DNA from: JANXYW01 sp964458665
GTDB taxonomy: Bacteria; Chloroflexota; Dehalococcoidia; DSTF01; JACRBR01
Reading direction: 5' to 3'
NCBI GenBank assembly: GCA_964458665.1
Contig: CAYWOO010000207.1
Location: 1 to 12,091 of the forward strand
DNA length: 12,091 nucleotides
Numbering within the stretch: position 1 is the first letter of the stretch; each line of letters opens with the position of its first letter. The position numbers and the translations under genes are program-made. The notes under the pieces are model-generated. The model saw nothing but the letters and a program-made list of their open reading frames with translations, ran no database searches and was not told where the DNA came from. Shown piece by piece: positions 1 through 6,127 of this stretch.

Positions 1-2
1 CG

Positions 3-416
3 GAGAAGAAGGTCGAGCCGGGGAAGTTCATCGAGGCGTACGTCGTCGCGGACGGCGCACGCGCGGTGCTGGAGGCGGGGGCGCCGTACATCGAGATGCT
101 GAGCCGTGCGCGACCGCTGCACATCATCGGCGACATCGGCGACGCGCCGAAAGATCAGGTGGCGACGGCGGTGCTAGAAGGCGTGCGGGTGATCGTGCCG
201 CTGACGGGGCTGTTCGATGTGGAGGCGGAGCGCGCGCGGCTGCAGAAGCTGATCGTGGACGCGGAGGCGGAAGCCGGGCGCATCGAAGCGAAGTTGGGGA
301 ACGAGCAGTTCCGCTCGAAGGCGCCGGAGAAGGTTGTGGCGGCGGAGGAGGAGCGGCTCGCGGCGGTGCGCGCGCGGCTCGATGGGCTGCGGGCTGGTGT
401 GGCGGAGTTGGGTTAG
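3..416 (+). CDS. valS: Valyl-tRNA synthetase, C-terminal part (5' truncated by window edge)
   Basis: This is the last ~137 codons of a class I aminoacyl-tRNA synthetase that charges tRNA-Val in the cytoplasm. The frame is open from the window edge, so the gene begins upstream. The visible part has the end of the anticodon-binding region (EAYVVADGARAVLEAGAPYIEML, read in two pieces, then SRARPLHIIGD). The segment VIVPLTGLFDVEAERARL follows, then a long charged helix with heptad-like Glu/Ala/Leu/Arg (about the last 75 residues, including EQFRSKAPEKVVAAEEERL). That layout is characteristic of the C-terminal tRNA-binding coiled-coil arm of ValS, which similar synthetases (IleS, LeuS) lack. The gene ends in TAG. 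The 73-bp gap to the convergent methyltransferase has no clear terminator hairpin. Codons are strongly G/C-ending (gcg, ctg, gtg), which sets the host style for the window. Identity rests on recognition of the tail only. Confidence 0.88.
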   Translation, partial: EKKVEPGKFIEAYVVADGARAVLEAGAPYIEMLSRARPLHIIGDIGDAPKDQVATAVLEGVRVIVPLTGLFDVEAERARLQKLIVDAEAEAGRIEAKLGNEQFRSKAPEKVVAAEEERLAAVRARLDGLRAGVAELG

Positions 417-489
417 TCGGCCTGGTCGATGAAACGCATCTTCGGGGAAAAACAGGAGCCGCGGCAAGCTCATTGCTATGGCCGAACGA

Positions 490-1281
490 CTACGCCAGCC
501 GGGTCGCGGCGATGAGGCCGGTCTCGAAGCTCATGACGAAAGAGCCACCGTGGTCATCGATGGCCGCCCCGACCGCTTCGAACAAACGCTCTCTGACAGC
601 AGAGTCAAGGGCGACATGGTCGCTGCGTGATTGAAGCAGGTTCAGCCATTGGTTCCTGTCGTACTCGCGGGCCCAGGGGAACCAGTTCTCCGTCGCCGTG
701 CCGAACTCCGGCACCGCCGCGATGGCCTCGAAAACCGAGGTCAGTCCGGTCCTCCTATCCGTTGGCCGGCTGGCCGCATACCCGAAGCCAGCGCTACCGA
801 CGCTCGGGAACAAACGCGCATATACCTCGGCGAGAGCATCGGCGAGATCGTCGGGGGGACAGCCGGCGCTCCACATCAGGCAAAGCCTACCGCCGGGTCG
901 CAGCAGCGAAGCCGCCTTCGCGGTACTGACCGGCAGGTCAAGCCAGTGCCAGGCCTGCGCCGACACCACCCGGTCGAAGGTGCGGCCTGCGGCGTCCCAG
1001 TCCTCGAAGGCGTCGACCTCCACTTCGATTCCATGGTTGCCGGCGATCTCCGCCATTCGTGGCGCGACTTCGACGCCAAGAACGTTGGCTCCCTGCTCGG
1101 CCATCTGTCGCGAAGCGATGCCGGTGCCACAACCCACGTCTAGGACGTCTAGGCCTGCCGGTTCCGGACCGAGCAGCTCATCGATCACCGCAGCCGGATA
1201 GGTCGGCCGGCACCGGTCGTAGCACTCAGCTTCTTGGTCAAACAGCTTGGAACGCTCCTCGGCTAGACGTCGTATCGGCAT
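490..1281 (-). CDS. Class I SAM-dependent methyltransferase
   Basis: A 263-residue cytoplasmic methyltransferase; its substrate cannot be told from sequence. It begins MPIRRLAEERSKLFDQEAEC, typical of methyltransferase-11/25-type proteins in which an FDxxAxxYDRxRPxYP-like segment precedes the fold (residues 14-29). Motif I is VLDVGCGTG at 46-54. The acidic residue after strand 2 is E71, the motif II region is FDRVVSAQAWHWLD (102-115), and a LLRPGGRL strand-turn lies at 126-133. This is the complete Rossmann-type SAM fold plus a helical C-terminal half. The frame stays open for 47 codons upstream, but that extension is Arg-rich and low in conserved character. The ATG at 1281 is preferred because TATAAT lies 6 nt in front of it, so the mRNA may be leaderless. 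The gene sits alone between two plus-strand genes. Its codons (cta, gaa, cca, more mixed third positions) look less biased than the gcg/ctg/gtg-rich neighbours, which hints at transfer but is not proof. Confidence 0.85.
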   Translation of the reverse strand: MPIRRLAEERSKLFDQEAECYDRCRPTYPAAVIDELLGPEPAGLDVLDVGCGTGIASRQMAEQGANVLGVEVAPRMAEIAGNHGIEVEVDAFEDWDAAGRTFDRVVSAQAWHWLDLPVSTAKAASLLRPGGRLCLMWSAGCPPDDLADALAEVYARLFPSVGSAGFGYAASRPTDRRTGLTSVFEAIAAVPEFGTATENWFPWAREYDRNQWLNLLQSRSDHVALDSAVRERLFEAVGAAIDDHGGSFVMSFETGLIAATRLA

Positions 1282-1540
1282 CCGCCGATTATAGACGAGA
1301 TTGCCATCAGGGCGACCGCAATTACGCCAACGCGCCTCGCGGGTCGCCCGAGGGGCAAACGTTGCTGAAGCCCTACGCGCAGCTCGCCTGCTTTCGCGAT
1401 GCACCGAAGTTGGACAAACCAACGGCGGACGCTCTCAAGTTCGTGACGAACAAACGGAGAACGGGCATGGTCACGGGTGCTAACCCCTACGTGATCGTCT
1501 CGATCCGCCGCCGATCATTGATCAGGAGGAACCCTGATCG
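1282..1540. other. Spacer between divergent genes, with small hairpins and a possible coding remnant
   Basis: This 259-bp stretch separates the methyltransferase (-) from the small secreted protein (+). It holds the methyltransferase promoter, an 8-bp inverted repeat (1310-1317 with 1342-1349), and two tandem 5-bp hairpins: GTTGG/CCAAC at 1409-1423 and GTTCG/CGAAC at 1439-1451. It also has a run of five GATC sites between about 1491 and 1539. The plus frame starting at 1311 reads with host-like G/C third positions for roughly 60 codons but has no recognisable start. No functional gene is supported here, and I recognise no promoter for the downstream plus-strand gene. Confidence 0.4.
1288..1293 (-). 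promoter_or_regulatory. -10 element (TATAAT), likely leaderless promoter of the methyltransferase gene
   Basis: A perfect TATAAT reads on the minus strand and is followed by only six bases (CGGCGG) before the ATG. A start site 6-7 nt downstream of the -10 would fall on or next to the A of the start codon, the geometry of leaderless mRNAs. No TTGACA-like -35 is evident. Instead an 8-bp inverted repeat, GGGCGACC (1310-1317) and GGTCGCCC (1342-1349), lies upstream and could be an operator or cruciform. Confidence 0.5.
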
Positions 1541-1541
1541 A
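1513..1541 (+). promoter_or_regulatory. Shine-Dalgarno enclosed in a hairpin, upstream of the small secreted protein
   Basis: The SD core AGGAGG is at 1524-1529, 11 nt before the ATG at 1541. The left arm GATCAGG (1520-1526) pairs with CCTGATC (1533-1539). The arms can extend by a T-G and a T-A pair to include the A of the start codon, so up to 9 bp with loop AGGAAC. The stem covers half the SD. An overlapping 11-bp inverted repeat, GATCA-T-TGATC (1513-1523), could be a DNA operator. Base pairing is seen directly; translational control is inference. Confidence 0.45.
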
Positions 1542-1993
1542 TGCTTGGCAAGCTGTTTCTCCCCGCTGTGTTTGCGGCGGGTTTCTTCCTGTATACGCAT
1601 CAACCCACGCGCACGCATGATGCTACGGCGTATGTGACGCAGGCGTGCGATGCAGCGCCGTCCGCTGGCGTGCGTGCGGCGTTTGCGTGGCCGCCTGCTG
1701 CGGCTGGTGCGGAGCAGACGTGGGTGGACCTCGGGCTGGATGCGAAGTTCGGGTTGGGGTGGTATCAGGGGCATGGGCCGCTGCCGCCTGCGCAGAATAC
1801 GTTCTCTATCGGGGGGCTGACGGCGGGGCTGACGTACTACTATCGCGTCAACACGCTGACGGGTGGTGCGTGGAAGACGATCGCGAAGGGGTCGTTGGTG
1901 GCGGGGTGCGCGGCAGTGCCGGCGGTTGTGGCGACGCCGGTTGTGGCGCCTGTCGCGGTGGAATCGGCCGTTTCGGATCAAGGCGAAGAGTAG
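1541..1993 (+). CDS. Small secreted protein with fibronectin type III-like segment
   Basis: A 150-residue protein I cannot assign to a named family. The N-terminus MLGKLFLPAVFAAGFFLYTH is a short basic then hydrophobic signal peptide or anchor (residues 4-18). Residues about 40-122 look like a single fibronectin-III-like beta sandwich: AFAWPP resembles the first strand, W61 and W74 are core aromatics, and GGLTAGLTYYYRVNT (91-105) is the typical strand with the tyrosine corner seen in FN3 repeats. Two cysteines flank the domain (C36 and C123) and may form a disulfide. The tail 124-150 is Ala/Val/Pro-rich and ends acidic. A strong AGGAGG supports the ATG at 1541. The gene stands alone: divergent from the methyltransferase and convergent with the transporter operon. 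A surface or matrix binding role is possible but unproven. Confidence is high that it is a gene and moderate for the domain. Confidence 0.68.
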   Translation: MLGKLFLPAVFAAGFFLYTHQPTRTHDATAYVTQACDAAPSAGVRAAFAWPPAAAGAEQTWVDLGLDAKFGLGWYQGHGPLPPAQNTFSIGGLTAGLTYYYRVNTLTGGAWKTIAKGSLVAGCAAVPAVVATPVVAPVAVESAVSDQGEE

Positions 1994-2036
1994 TCGCGCA
2001 CGCGATCGGTGTCGTTGGTGTGTGCGCTTGCACTGC

Positions 2037-2061
2037 GTCGGTCCGGCGTCGCCGGACTGAC
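2037..2061. terminator. 11-bp stem-loop between convergent genes
   Basis: GTCGGTCCGGC (2037-2047) pairs with GCCGGACTGAC (2051-2061) around a GTC triloop; ten Watson-Crick pairs and one G-T. It lies about 45 bp past the stop of the secreted-protein gene. No T-run follows on either strand, so Rho-independent termination is uncertain; a processing or stabilising hairpin is equally possible. It is immediately followed by, and shares three bases with, the next hairpin. Confidence 0.45.
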
Positions 2062-2080
2062 AGCCGGGGCGGCTGTCCTA
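2059..2080. repeat. Hairpin GACAGCC/GGCTGTC, candidate dispersed repeat unit
   Basis: GACAGCC (2059-2065) pairs with GGCTGTC (2071-2077) over a GGGGC loop and continues CTAC. A degenerate version, ACAG-GGCGG-AGCTGTC-TCCTAC, appears at 2122-2142. Two related copies within 90 bp suggest a REP-like intergenic unit. Copies elsewhere in the genome cannot be checked here. Confidence 0.35.
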
Positions 2081-2216
2081 CACGCTTCGCGTCCCCGAAC
2101 AACAGATGTACGGAAACGTGCACAGGGCGGAGCTGTCTCCTACGGCGACTCGGCGAGAAGCTCTGGGGGCATTGGCGGTCGTTTCGCTGGGCTAGGTTCT
2201 TCCGTGATTCGGGCGC

Positions 2217-3179
2217 TTAGCGGCTGCCGCGGAGGCGGGGGTCGAGGACGTCGCGGAGGGCGTCGCCGAACATGTTGAAGCCGTAGACGAGGAGCGCGAT
2301 CGACACGCCGGGCCAGATCGCTTGCTCCGGGAAGGCGCGGAACTGCGATGCGCCGCTGATGTTGAGCATGCCGCCCAGCGATGGGAAGGGCGGTGGGATG
2401 CCGTAGCCGAGGAAGCTGATCGCCGCCTCGGCGAGGATCACCGCTCCGACGTTTACGGTCGCGAGCACGATGACGATGGGGATGACGTTCGGCACGATGT
2501 GCCGGACGACGATGCGGGCGTTTGTGGCGCCGATTGTGCGCGCGGCATCGACGTACTGGTTGTTCTTCGTGGCGATCGCCGCGCCGCGGATCACACGCGC
2601 GGAACCCATGGCGATGATGAAGCCGACGATGACGGTGATCCAGGCCATGCGGGAGTATGCGCCCGACCTCCCGGCGAACACGCTGATGCTGTAGATCAGC
2701 AGGATGATCGGCGGGATGGCGAGCACGATATCAACGAGGCGCTGGATGACGGTGTCGACCCATCCGCCGAAGTAGCCCGAAACCGTCCCGAGTAGCAGGG
2801 ACAGCAGCGCGGCGATAGCGACGCCGCCGAGGCCGATGAGTGCGGAAATGCGGATGCCGTAGAGGACACGGCTGAAGATATCGACTCCGGAGCGGTCGGT
2901 GCCCATCGGATGATCGATGGACGGTCCGAGGTTCTCCTCGCCGAACACCTGATCGTTGTAGCCCGTCGGCGCGAGGATGGGGGTGTTGCTGCCGACGAGT
3001 GCGCCATCGACGAAGATGGCGATGAAGAGCATCGCGACGACGATGAATCCGCCGATGGCGCCGAGCGGCTTGCGGCGGCAGAAGTGCCAGATAGCACGCG
3101 GCCACTTTGTGGCGCCGCCCTTTCGTTCGAGCGGTCCTGCGCCGTGCACCATGACCGGAACGTCGACGGTTGATGCCAT
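2217..3179 (-). CDS. Peptide/nickel-type ABC transporter permease, DppC/OppC family
   Basis: A 320-residue inner-membrane permease, one of two forming the channel of a peptide importer. A cytoplasmic N-terminus with the OppC_N pattern (WHFCRRKPLGAIGGF, 31-45) leads into TM1 (41-57). After a periplasmic loop comes the hallmark HPMGTDRSGVDIFSRVLYG (90-108). The binding-protein-dependent transport domain has further TM helices at roughly 112-138, 150-168, 179-196, 234-252 and 289-305. The EAA loop that docks the ATPase is YVDAARTIGATNARIVVRH (209-227) followed by IVPN. The signature EAAISFLGYGIPPPFPSLGG is at 251-270. Length is normal for the family. The ATG directly abuts the TAG of the upstream permease gene (TAGATG), so translation is probably coupled. 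Substrate (peptide, nickel, glycoside) is not determined by sequence. Confidence 0.93.
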   Translation of the reverse strand: MASTVDVPVMVHGAGPLERKGGATKWPRAIWHFCRRKPLGAIGGFIVVAMLFIAIFVDGALVGSNTPILAPTGYNDQVFGEENLGPSIDHPMGTDRSGVDIFSRVLYGIRISALIGLGGVAIAALLSLLLGTVSGYFGGWVDTVIQRLVDIVLAIPPIILLIYSISVFAGRSGAYSRMAWITVIVGFIIAMGSARVIRGAAIATKNNQYVDAARTIGATNARIVVRHIVPNVIPIVIVLATVNVGAVILAEAAISFLGYGIPPPFPSLGGMLNISGASQFRAFPEQAIWPGVSIALLVYGFNMFGDALRDVLDPRLRGSR

Positions 3180-4160
3180 CTAGCTGTACCTGATGCGGGG
3201 ATCGAGGTAGGCGTAGGCGATATCGACGGCGAGGTTCGAGAGCACGACGGCGACAGCGGTCAGCAGCGCGATCGCCTGGACGGCGGTGTAGTCACGGAAG
3301 CCGATCGCCTGGAAGAACCACTGGCCGATGCCCGGCACGTTGAAGATGCTCTCGACGATGACACTGCCGCCGACGACGATCGGTACTTGCAGGCCGATGA
3401 CGGTGATCACGGGGATCATCGCGTTCTTCATCGCGTGGCCGGTGACGACGGTCCGCTCTCTCAGCCCTTTCGCCCAGGCGGTGCGGATGTAGTCCTGCCG
3501 CAGCACCTCCAACATCTGCGTGCGCATGAGGCGCATCACCGTGCCGGAGAGGCTGACGCCGAGCAGCACCGATGGGCCGACGGGGATGAAGTAGCCGAAC
3601 GGAAAGATCATGAACTTGAGGTTGGCGTACGGGTCCTCCCAGATCTGCCGGTAGGCGGCGGGAAGTGGCGTGGACGCCGTGAACCAGACGGACGCGTAGA
3701 CGATGATCATGGTGCCGAGCCAGAACGACGGGATGGCGAGGAATCCAATAGACAGGCTGCGGCCCAGATAGTCGGCGATCGAGTCCTGGCGAATTGCGGA
3801 GATGATGCCGATGGGCAGCGCGATGAGCAGCGAGATGGCGATGGCGAGGACGGCCATCTCAATGGTGGTGGGCAGCGCATCGCCGAGGCGATCGGTGATC
3901 GAACTCTTGTCGCGGAGCGACTGGCCGAAGTCGAGCCTGGCGATGCCGCCGATCCAGTAGAAGTACTCCTCGTATGCCGGCTTGTCGAGGCCGAGGTCGC
4001 GCTCGATCTTCGTGCGCAGCTCCGGTGTGACCTCGTTGTCGCCGGCGACCTGCTGCACGAGGTCGCCCGGGAGGACGCGCAACATGAAGAAGACGATCAT
4101 CGACACGCCGATCAGTGTCGGAAGCGCTAGAAGCAGGCGTCTGAAGATGTACTGCTGCAT
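3180..4160 (-). CDS. Peptide/nickel-type ABC transporter permease, DppB/OppB family
   Basis: A 326-residue inner-membrane permease and partner of the DppC-type protein encoded directly downstream. The start MQQYIFRRLLLALPTLIGVS is the standard OppB N-terminus: TM1 at about 8-28, then the conserved RVLPGD (28-33) at the start of the periplasmic loop. TM helices follow at about 100-122, 134-157, 187-204, 248-268 and 293-315. The cytoplasmic EAA loop is DYIRTAWAKGLRERTVVTGH (223-242), continuing AMKNAMIP. VESIFNVPGIGQWFFQAI (269-286) is a well-conserved family motif. The C-terminus AYAYLDPRIRYS is typical. No strong SD precedes the ATG; only GGTG is seen, 10 nt after an intercistronic hairpin, so translation may be weaker than that of the binding-protein gene upstream. 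Order in the operon is binding protein, this gene, DppC. Confidence 0.94.
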   Translation of the reverse strand: MQQYIFRRLLLALPTLIGVSMIVFFMLRVLPGDLVQQVAGDNEVTPELRTKIERDLGLDKPAYEEYFYWIGGIARLDFGQSLRDKSSITDRLGDALPTTIEMAVLAIAISLLIALPIGIISAIRQDSIADYLGRSLSIGFLAIPSFWLGTMIIVYASVWFTASTPLPAAYRQIWEDPYANLKFMIFPFGYFIPVGPSVLLGVSLSGTVMRLMRTQMLEVLRQDYIRTAWAKGLRERTVVTGHAMKNAMIPVITVIGLQVPIVVGGSVIVESIFNVPGIGQWFFQAIGFRDYTAVQAIALLTAVAVVLSNLAVDIAYAYLDPRIRYS

Positions 4161-4170
4161 GTGACACCAC

Positions 4171-4195
4171 GGCGGCCGCCCATGTGGCGGCCGCC
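4171..4195 (-). terminator. Perfect intercistronic hairpin between binding-protein and permease genes
   Basis: GGCGGCCGCC (4171-4180) is repeated as GGCGGCCGCC (4186-4195). Each arm is itself palindromic, so they form a 10-bp perfect GC stem with a 5-base loop. It occupies most of the 51-bp gap between the binding-protein stop and the permease start on the minus strand. No T-run follows. By analogy with malE-malF-type spacers it probably acts as a partial terminator or 3' stabiliser that keeps binding protein in excess over permeases; that role is inference. Confidence 0.6.
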
Positions 4196-4211
4196 TGCTG
4201 CTCTGTGCCGG

Positions 4212-5987
4212 CTAGGCCGAGATCCAGTTCTTCAATGCGCCTTCGGTACCCACGGCGTAGGTCGTTGGTCCGCTGCGGTTGAGGAAGCCCTTGAGCTTGG
4301 GCGAACTTGCCGTGAATTCAACCGGCGTGACGACGGGCACGTAGTACATCTTCTCCGACGTGTACTTCTGGAGCTCGAAGTTCTGCTTGCGAATCTCTTC
4401 GACGCTCTGGGCGGCGAGCATCGTCTTGATCTTCGCCTGCAGCTCGGGGTCGGAGACGCTGGAGTGGTTGCGGCCGCCGCCGGCGTCGCGCGGGTAGAAC
4501 ATGTTCTGCCAGTAGGCGGCGATGTCGCTGAATACCGACTCGAGGCTGAACGCCATGCCGTCGAACTTGCCCGTGAACGTCGTGGAGATGTAGACGCCGT
4601 ACTCCTCCGGCACTTCCTTCACCGTGATGCCGGCCTGCTGGAACAGCGCGGTCAGTCCGTCCTTGACGATGGGGTAGTAGGGGACGACGGTGGGGTAGAC
4701 GGTGCTGGAGAAGTGCATCGGCACTTCGAAGCCGTCGGGGAATCCGGCCGCCGTGAGCAGCTGTTTCGCGGCCGCGACGTCGAACTTGTAGTTCTTGCCG
4801 GCGTCGCCGATGGCGCTGCCCTGCGGATCCAGCCACCAGGTCTTGCCGAAGCCGCCGTTGATGGGCATATTCGGCCACAGTCCGCCTTGCGGCGATACGC
4901 GCTTGAGCAACGCGTCGCGATTGATCGCCATCGAGAGAGCGCGGCGCACGCGGTCGTCGTTGAACGGGGGCTTGGCGGCGGTATACGACTCCGGCTGGAA
5001 GATCATCATGCTCAAGATATTGCGGGGCGCAGCGTCGATGATCGCAGTTGGCGACTGGCTCTTCGTGGAATCGACGAGCGTCGGCGGGACGGAGATGGTG
5101 TCGAGCGCGCCGGATGCGAACTGCGAGAGCACCTGGTTCTGATCGGTGATGTTGGCGAGATTGACCGCGTCGAGATACGGCAGCGGGTTGCCGGCGCTGT
5201 CCTTCTCGAAGTAGTCGGGGTTCTTCTTCCACGCCATCTCGACGCTCGGCGTGTACTTATCGAAGATGAACGGCCCGGAGCCGAGCATGCGGTCTTCGCT
5301 CGCCGTCTCGCTGGACTCGACGAACTCCTTTGGCATGATCCAGAGATCCTGGAACGACGCGAGGCGGTTGAGGAACAGTCCGAACGGCTCCTTCAGCTTG
5401 AAGGTCACGACCTGGCCGGCGGCTGTGACGGTATCGACGAAGACCATGTTGCCCTTGTTGGGCGAGATCGAGCGATAGCGGTCAAACGAGTAGACGACGT
5501 CGTCGCCGACGAGCTTGCGGCCGTTGACGGGCGGCAGGTTCTGCCACTTCACGTCGTCGCGCAGCGTCACGATGTAGGTCAGCGGGTCGGGGTTCTCGAC
5601 CTTCGCCGCCAGCTCCAGCTCGGTGGTGTACCACTGCTCTTGCGCCAGCTCGCCAACCACGGTCTTGAAGCGCAGCAGGCGGCTGTAGGAGTACGAGGCC
5701 AGCGCGTGCGTGAGAAACGACGCCGCCTTGTGCGGATCTTTGCCCAGCACGAGACCGACGGTGCCGTGTAGCGTGCCGCCGGGCTTCGGCGTACCCTCGC
5801 TGACGCTGGTCTTGCCTGCGGCCGGCGATCCCGATGCGGGCGTCTTGCTCTTGCTATCGCTGCTGCCGCAGCCGATGAGCGCGATCGCGCCGGCGGATGC
5901 GCCGCCGATGGCGGTCATCTGCAGTGCGCGACGGCGACTGATGCGCTGTGCGGCGGTCTTGTTCCAGAACGAGTCAGTGGCAGTCAT
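4212..5987 (-). CDS. ABC transporter substrate-binding lipoprotein, family 5 (DppA/OppA-like)
   Basis: A 591-residue extracytoplasmic receptor that captures peptides or similar solutes for the two permeases encoded behind it. The N-terminus combines a twin-arginine motif (SRRRALQ, 17-23), a hydrophobic stretch and a lipobox ALIGC (C40), indicating Tat export as a lipoprotein. A Ser/Thr/Ala/Gly/Pro linker (41-70) follows, then PKPGGTLHGTV, the usual entry to the SBP_bac_5 fold. Downstream are the SBP_bac_5-like block DPLTYIVTLRDDVKWQNLPP, the FDRYRSISPNKGN segment, an NDDRVRRALSMAINRDALL block (the conserved VRxAlsxAIDR motif), and PDGFEVPMHFSS (conserved GF motif). Length is normal. The ATG is backed by a good SD (GGGGAGG, core 5 nt upstream). 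It heads the operon with a plausible promoter at 6030-6035. Ligand specificity cannot be read. No ATPase gene lies in this operon. Confidence 0.94.
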   Translation of the reverse strand: MTATDSFWNKTAAQRISRRRALQMTAIGGASAGAIALIGCGSSDSKSKTPASGSPAAGKTSVSEGTPKPGGTLHGTVGLVLGKDPHKAASFLTHALASYSYSRLLRFKTVVGELAQEQWYTTELELAAKVENPDPLTYIVTLRDDVKWQNLPPVNGRKLVGDDVVYSFDRYRSISPNKGNMVFVDTVTAAGQVVTFKLKEPFGLFLNRLASFQDLWIMPKEFVESSETASEDRMLGSGPFIFDKYTPSVEMAWKKNPDYFEKDSAGNPLPYLDAVNLANITDQNQVLSQFASGALDTISVPPTLVDSTKSQSPTAIIDAAPRNILSMMIFQPESYTAAKPPFNDDRVRRALSMAINRDALLKRVSPQGGLWPNMPINGGFGKTWWLDPQGSAIGDAGKNYKFDVAAAKQLLTAAGFPDGFEVPMHFSSTVYPTVVPYYPIVKDGLTALFQQAGITVKEVPEEYGVYISTTFTGKFDGMAFSLESVFSDIAAYWQNMFYPRDAGGGRNHSSVSDPELQAKIKTMLAAQSVEEIRKQNFELQKYTSEKMYYVPVVTPVEFTASSPKLKGFLNRSGPTTYAVGTEGALKNWISA

Positions 5988-6029
5988 GGATCCCTCCCCT
6001 GCTGAAGTTCGTTGTGCCCGTGTGTGATG

Positions 6030-6035
6030 ATTCTA
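6030..6035 (-). promoter_or_regulatory. -10 element (TAGAAT), probable promoter of the peptide-transporter operon
   Basis: TAGAAT on the minus strand matches the -10 consensus at five of six bases and would start transcription near 6023, giving a ~36-nt leader that contains the strong SD of the binding-protein gene. No convincing -35 is visible at 16-18 bp, which would fit an activator-dependent promoter; a CRP-like palindrome is centred about 78 bp upstream of the predicted start. Confidence 0.4.
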
Positions 6036-6093
6036 CTACGGTTCCGGGCCCGCCGAATCACCACAGCCGGTGAATTTTCTCGCAGATTCACGC

Positions 6094-6109
6094 CGTGAGA
6101 GTTTTCACG
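6094..6109. promoter_or_regulatory. CRP/FNR-family-like operator, CGTGA-N6-TCACG
   Basis: CGTGA (6094-6098), six bases, then TCACG (6105-6109) form a perfect 5+5 palindrome with the half-site and spacing of CRP-family regulators (TGTGA-N6-TCACA type). It lies between the DUF192 gene end and the transporter promoter. Further TCACG/CGTGA half-sites occur at 6088-6092, 6128-6132 and 6137-6141, and a TCACC/GGTGA pair at about 6057-6073. Alternatively, the same palindrome forms a 5-bp hairpin at the 3' end of the DUF192 transcript. Confidence 0.38.
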
Positions 6110-6127
6110 CTGCAGGCGGGGAAGCGC

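Larger units (their letters stand above)
1994..2216. other. Convergent intergenic spacer with tandem hairpins
   Basis: This 223-bp region separates the end of the small secreted-protein gene (+) from the end of the permease gene (-). It contains two back-to-back stem-loops at 2037-2077 and a weaker related copy at about 2122-2145. No open frame with recognisable protein character was found. A bidirectional terminator or mRNA 3'-end stabiliser is the natural role for structure in this position. Confidence 0.5.

Noticed and set aside
1282..1422. N-terminal extension of the methyltransferase (47 codons)
   Set aside because: The extension is Arg-rich, not part of the methyltransferase fold, and would place the TATAAT promoter box inside the gene.
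1645..2220. Alternative plus frame across the small secreted-protein gene
   Set aside because: It overlaps a better frame that has an SD, a signal peptide and FN3-like sequence; the translation is Cys/Gly/Arg-rich and looks like a shadow.
3387..4130. Plus-strand frame opposite the DppB-type permease
   Set aside because: Antisense shadow of a conserved membrane protein; the product is an unlikely Asp/Arg/His-rich sequence.
4161..5771. Long plus-strand open frame (536 codons) opposite the binding-protein gene
   Set aside because: It is the antisense of a clearly identified gene; long antisense frames are common at this GC content. The translation is a low-complexity Arg/Glu/Val mix without any domain.
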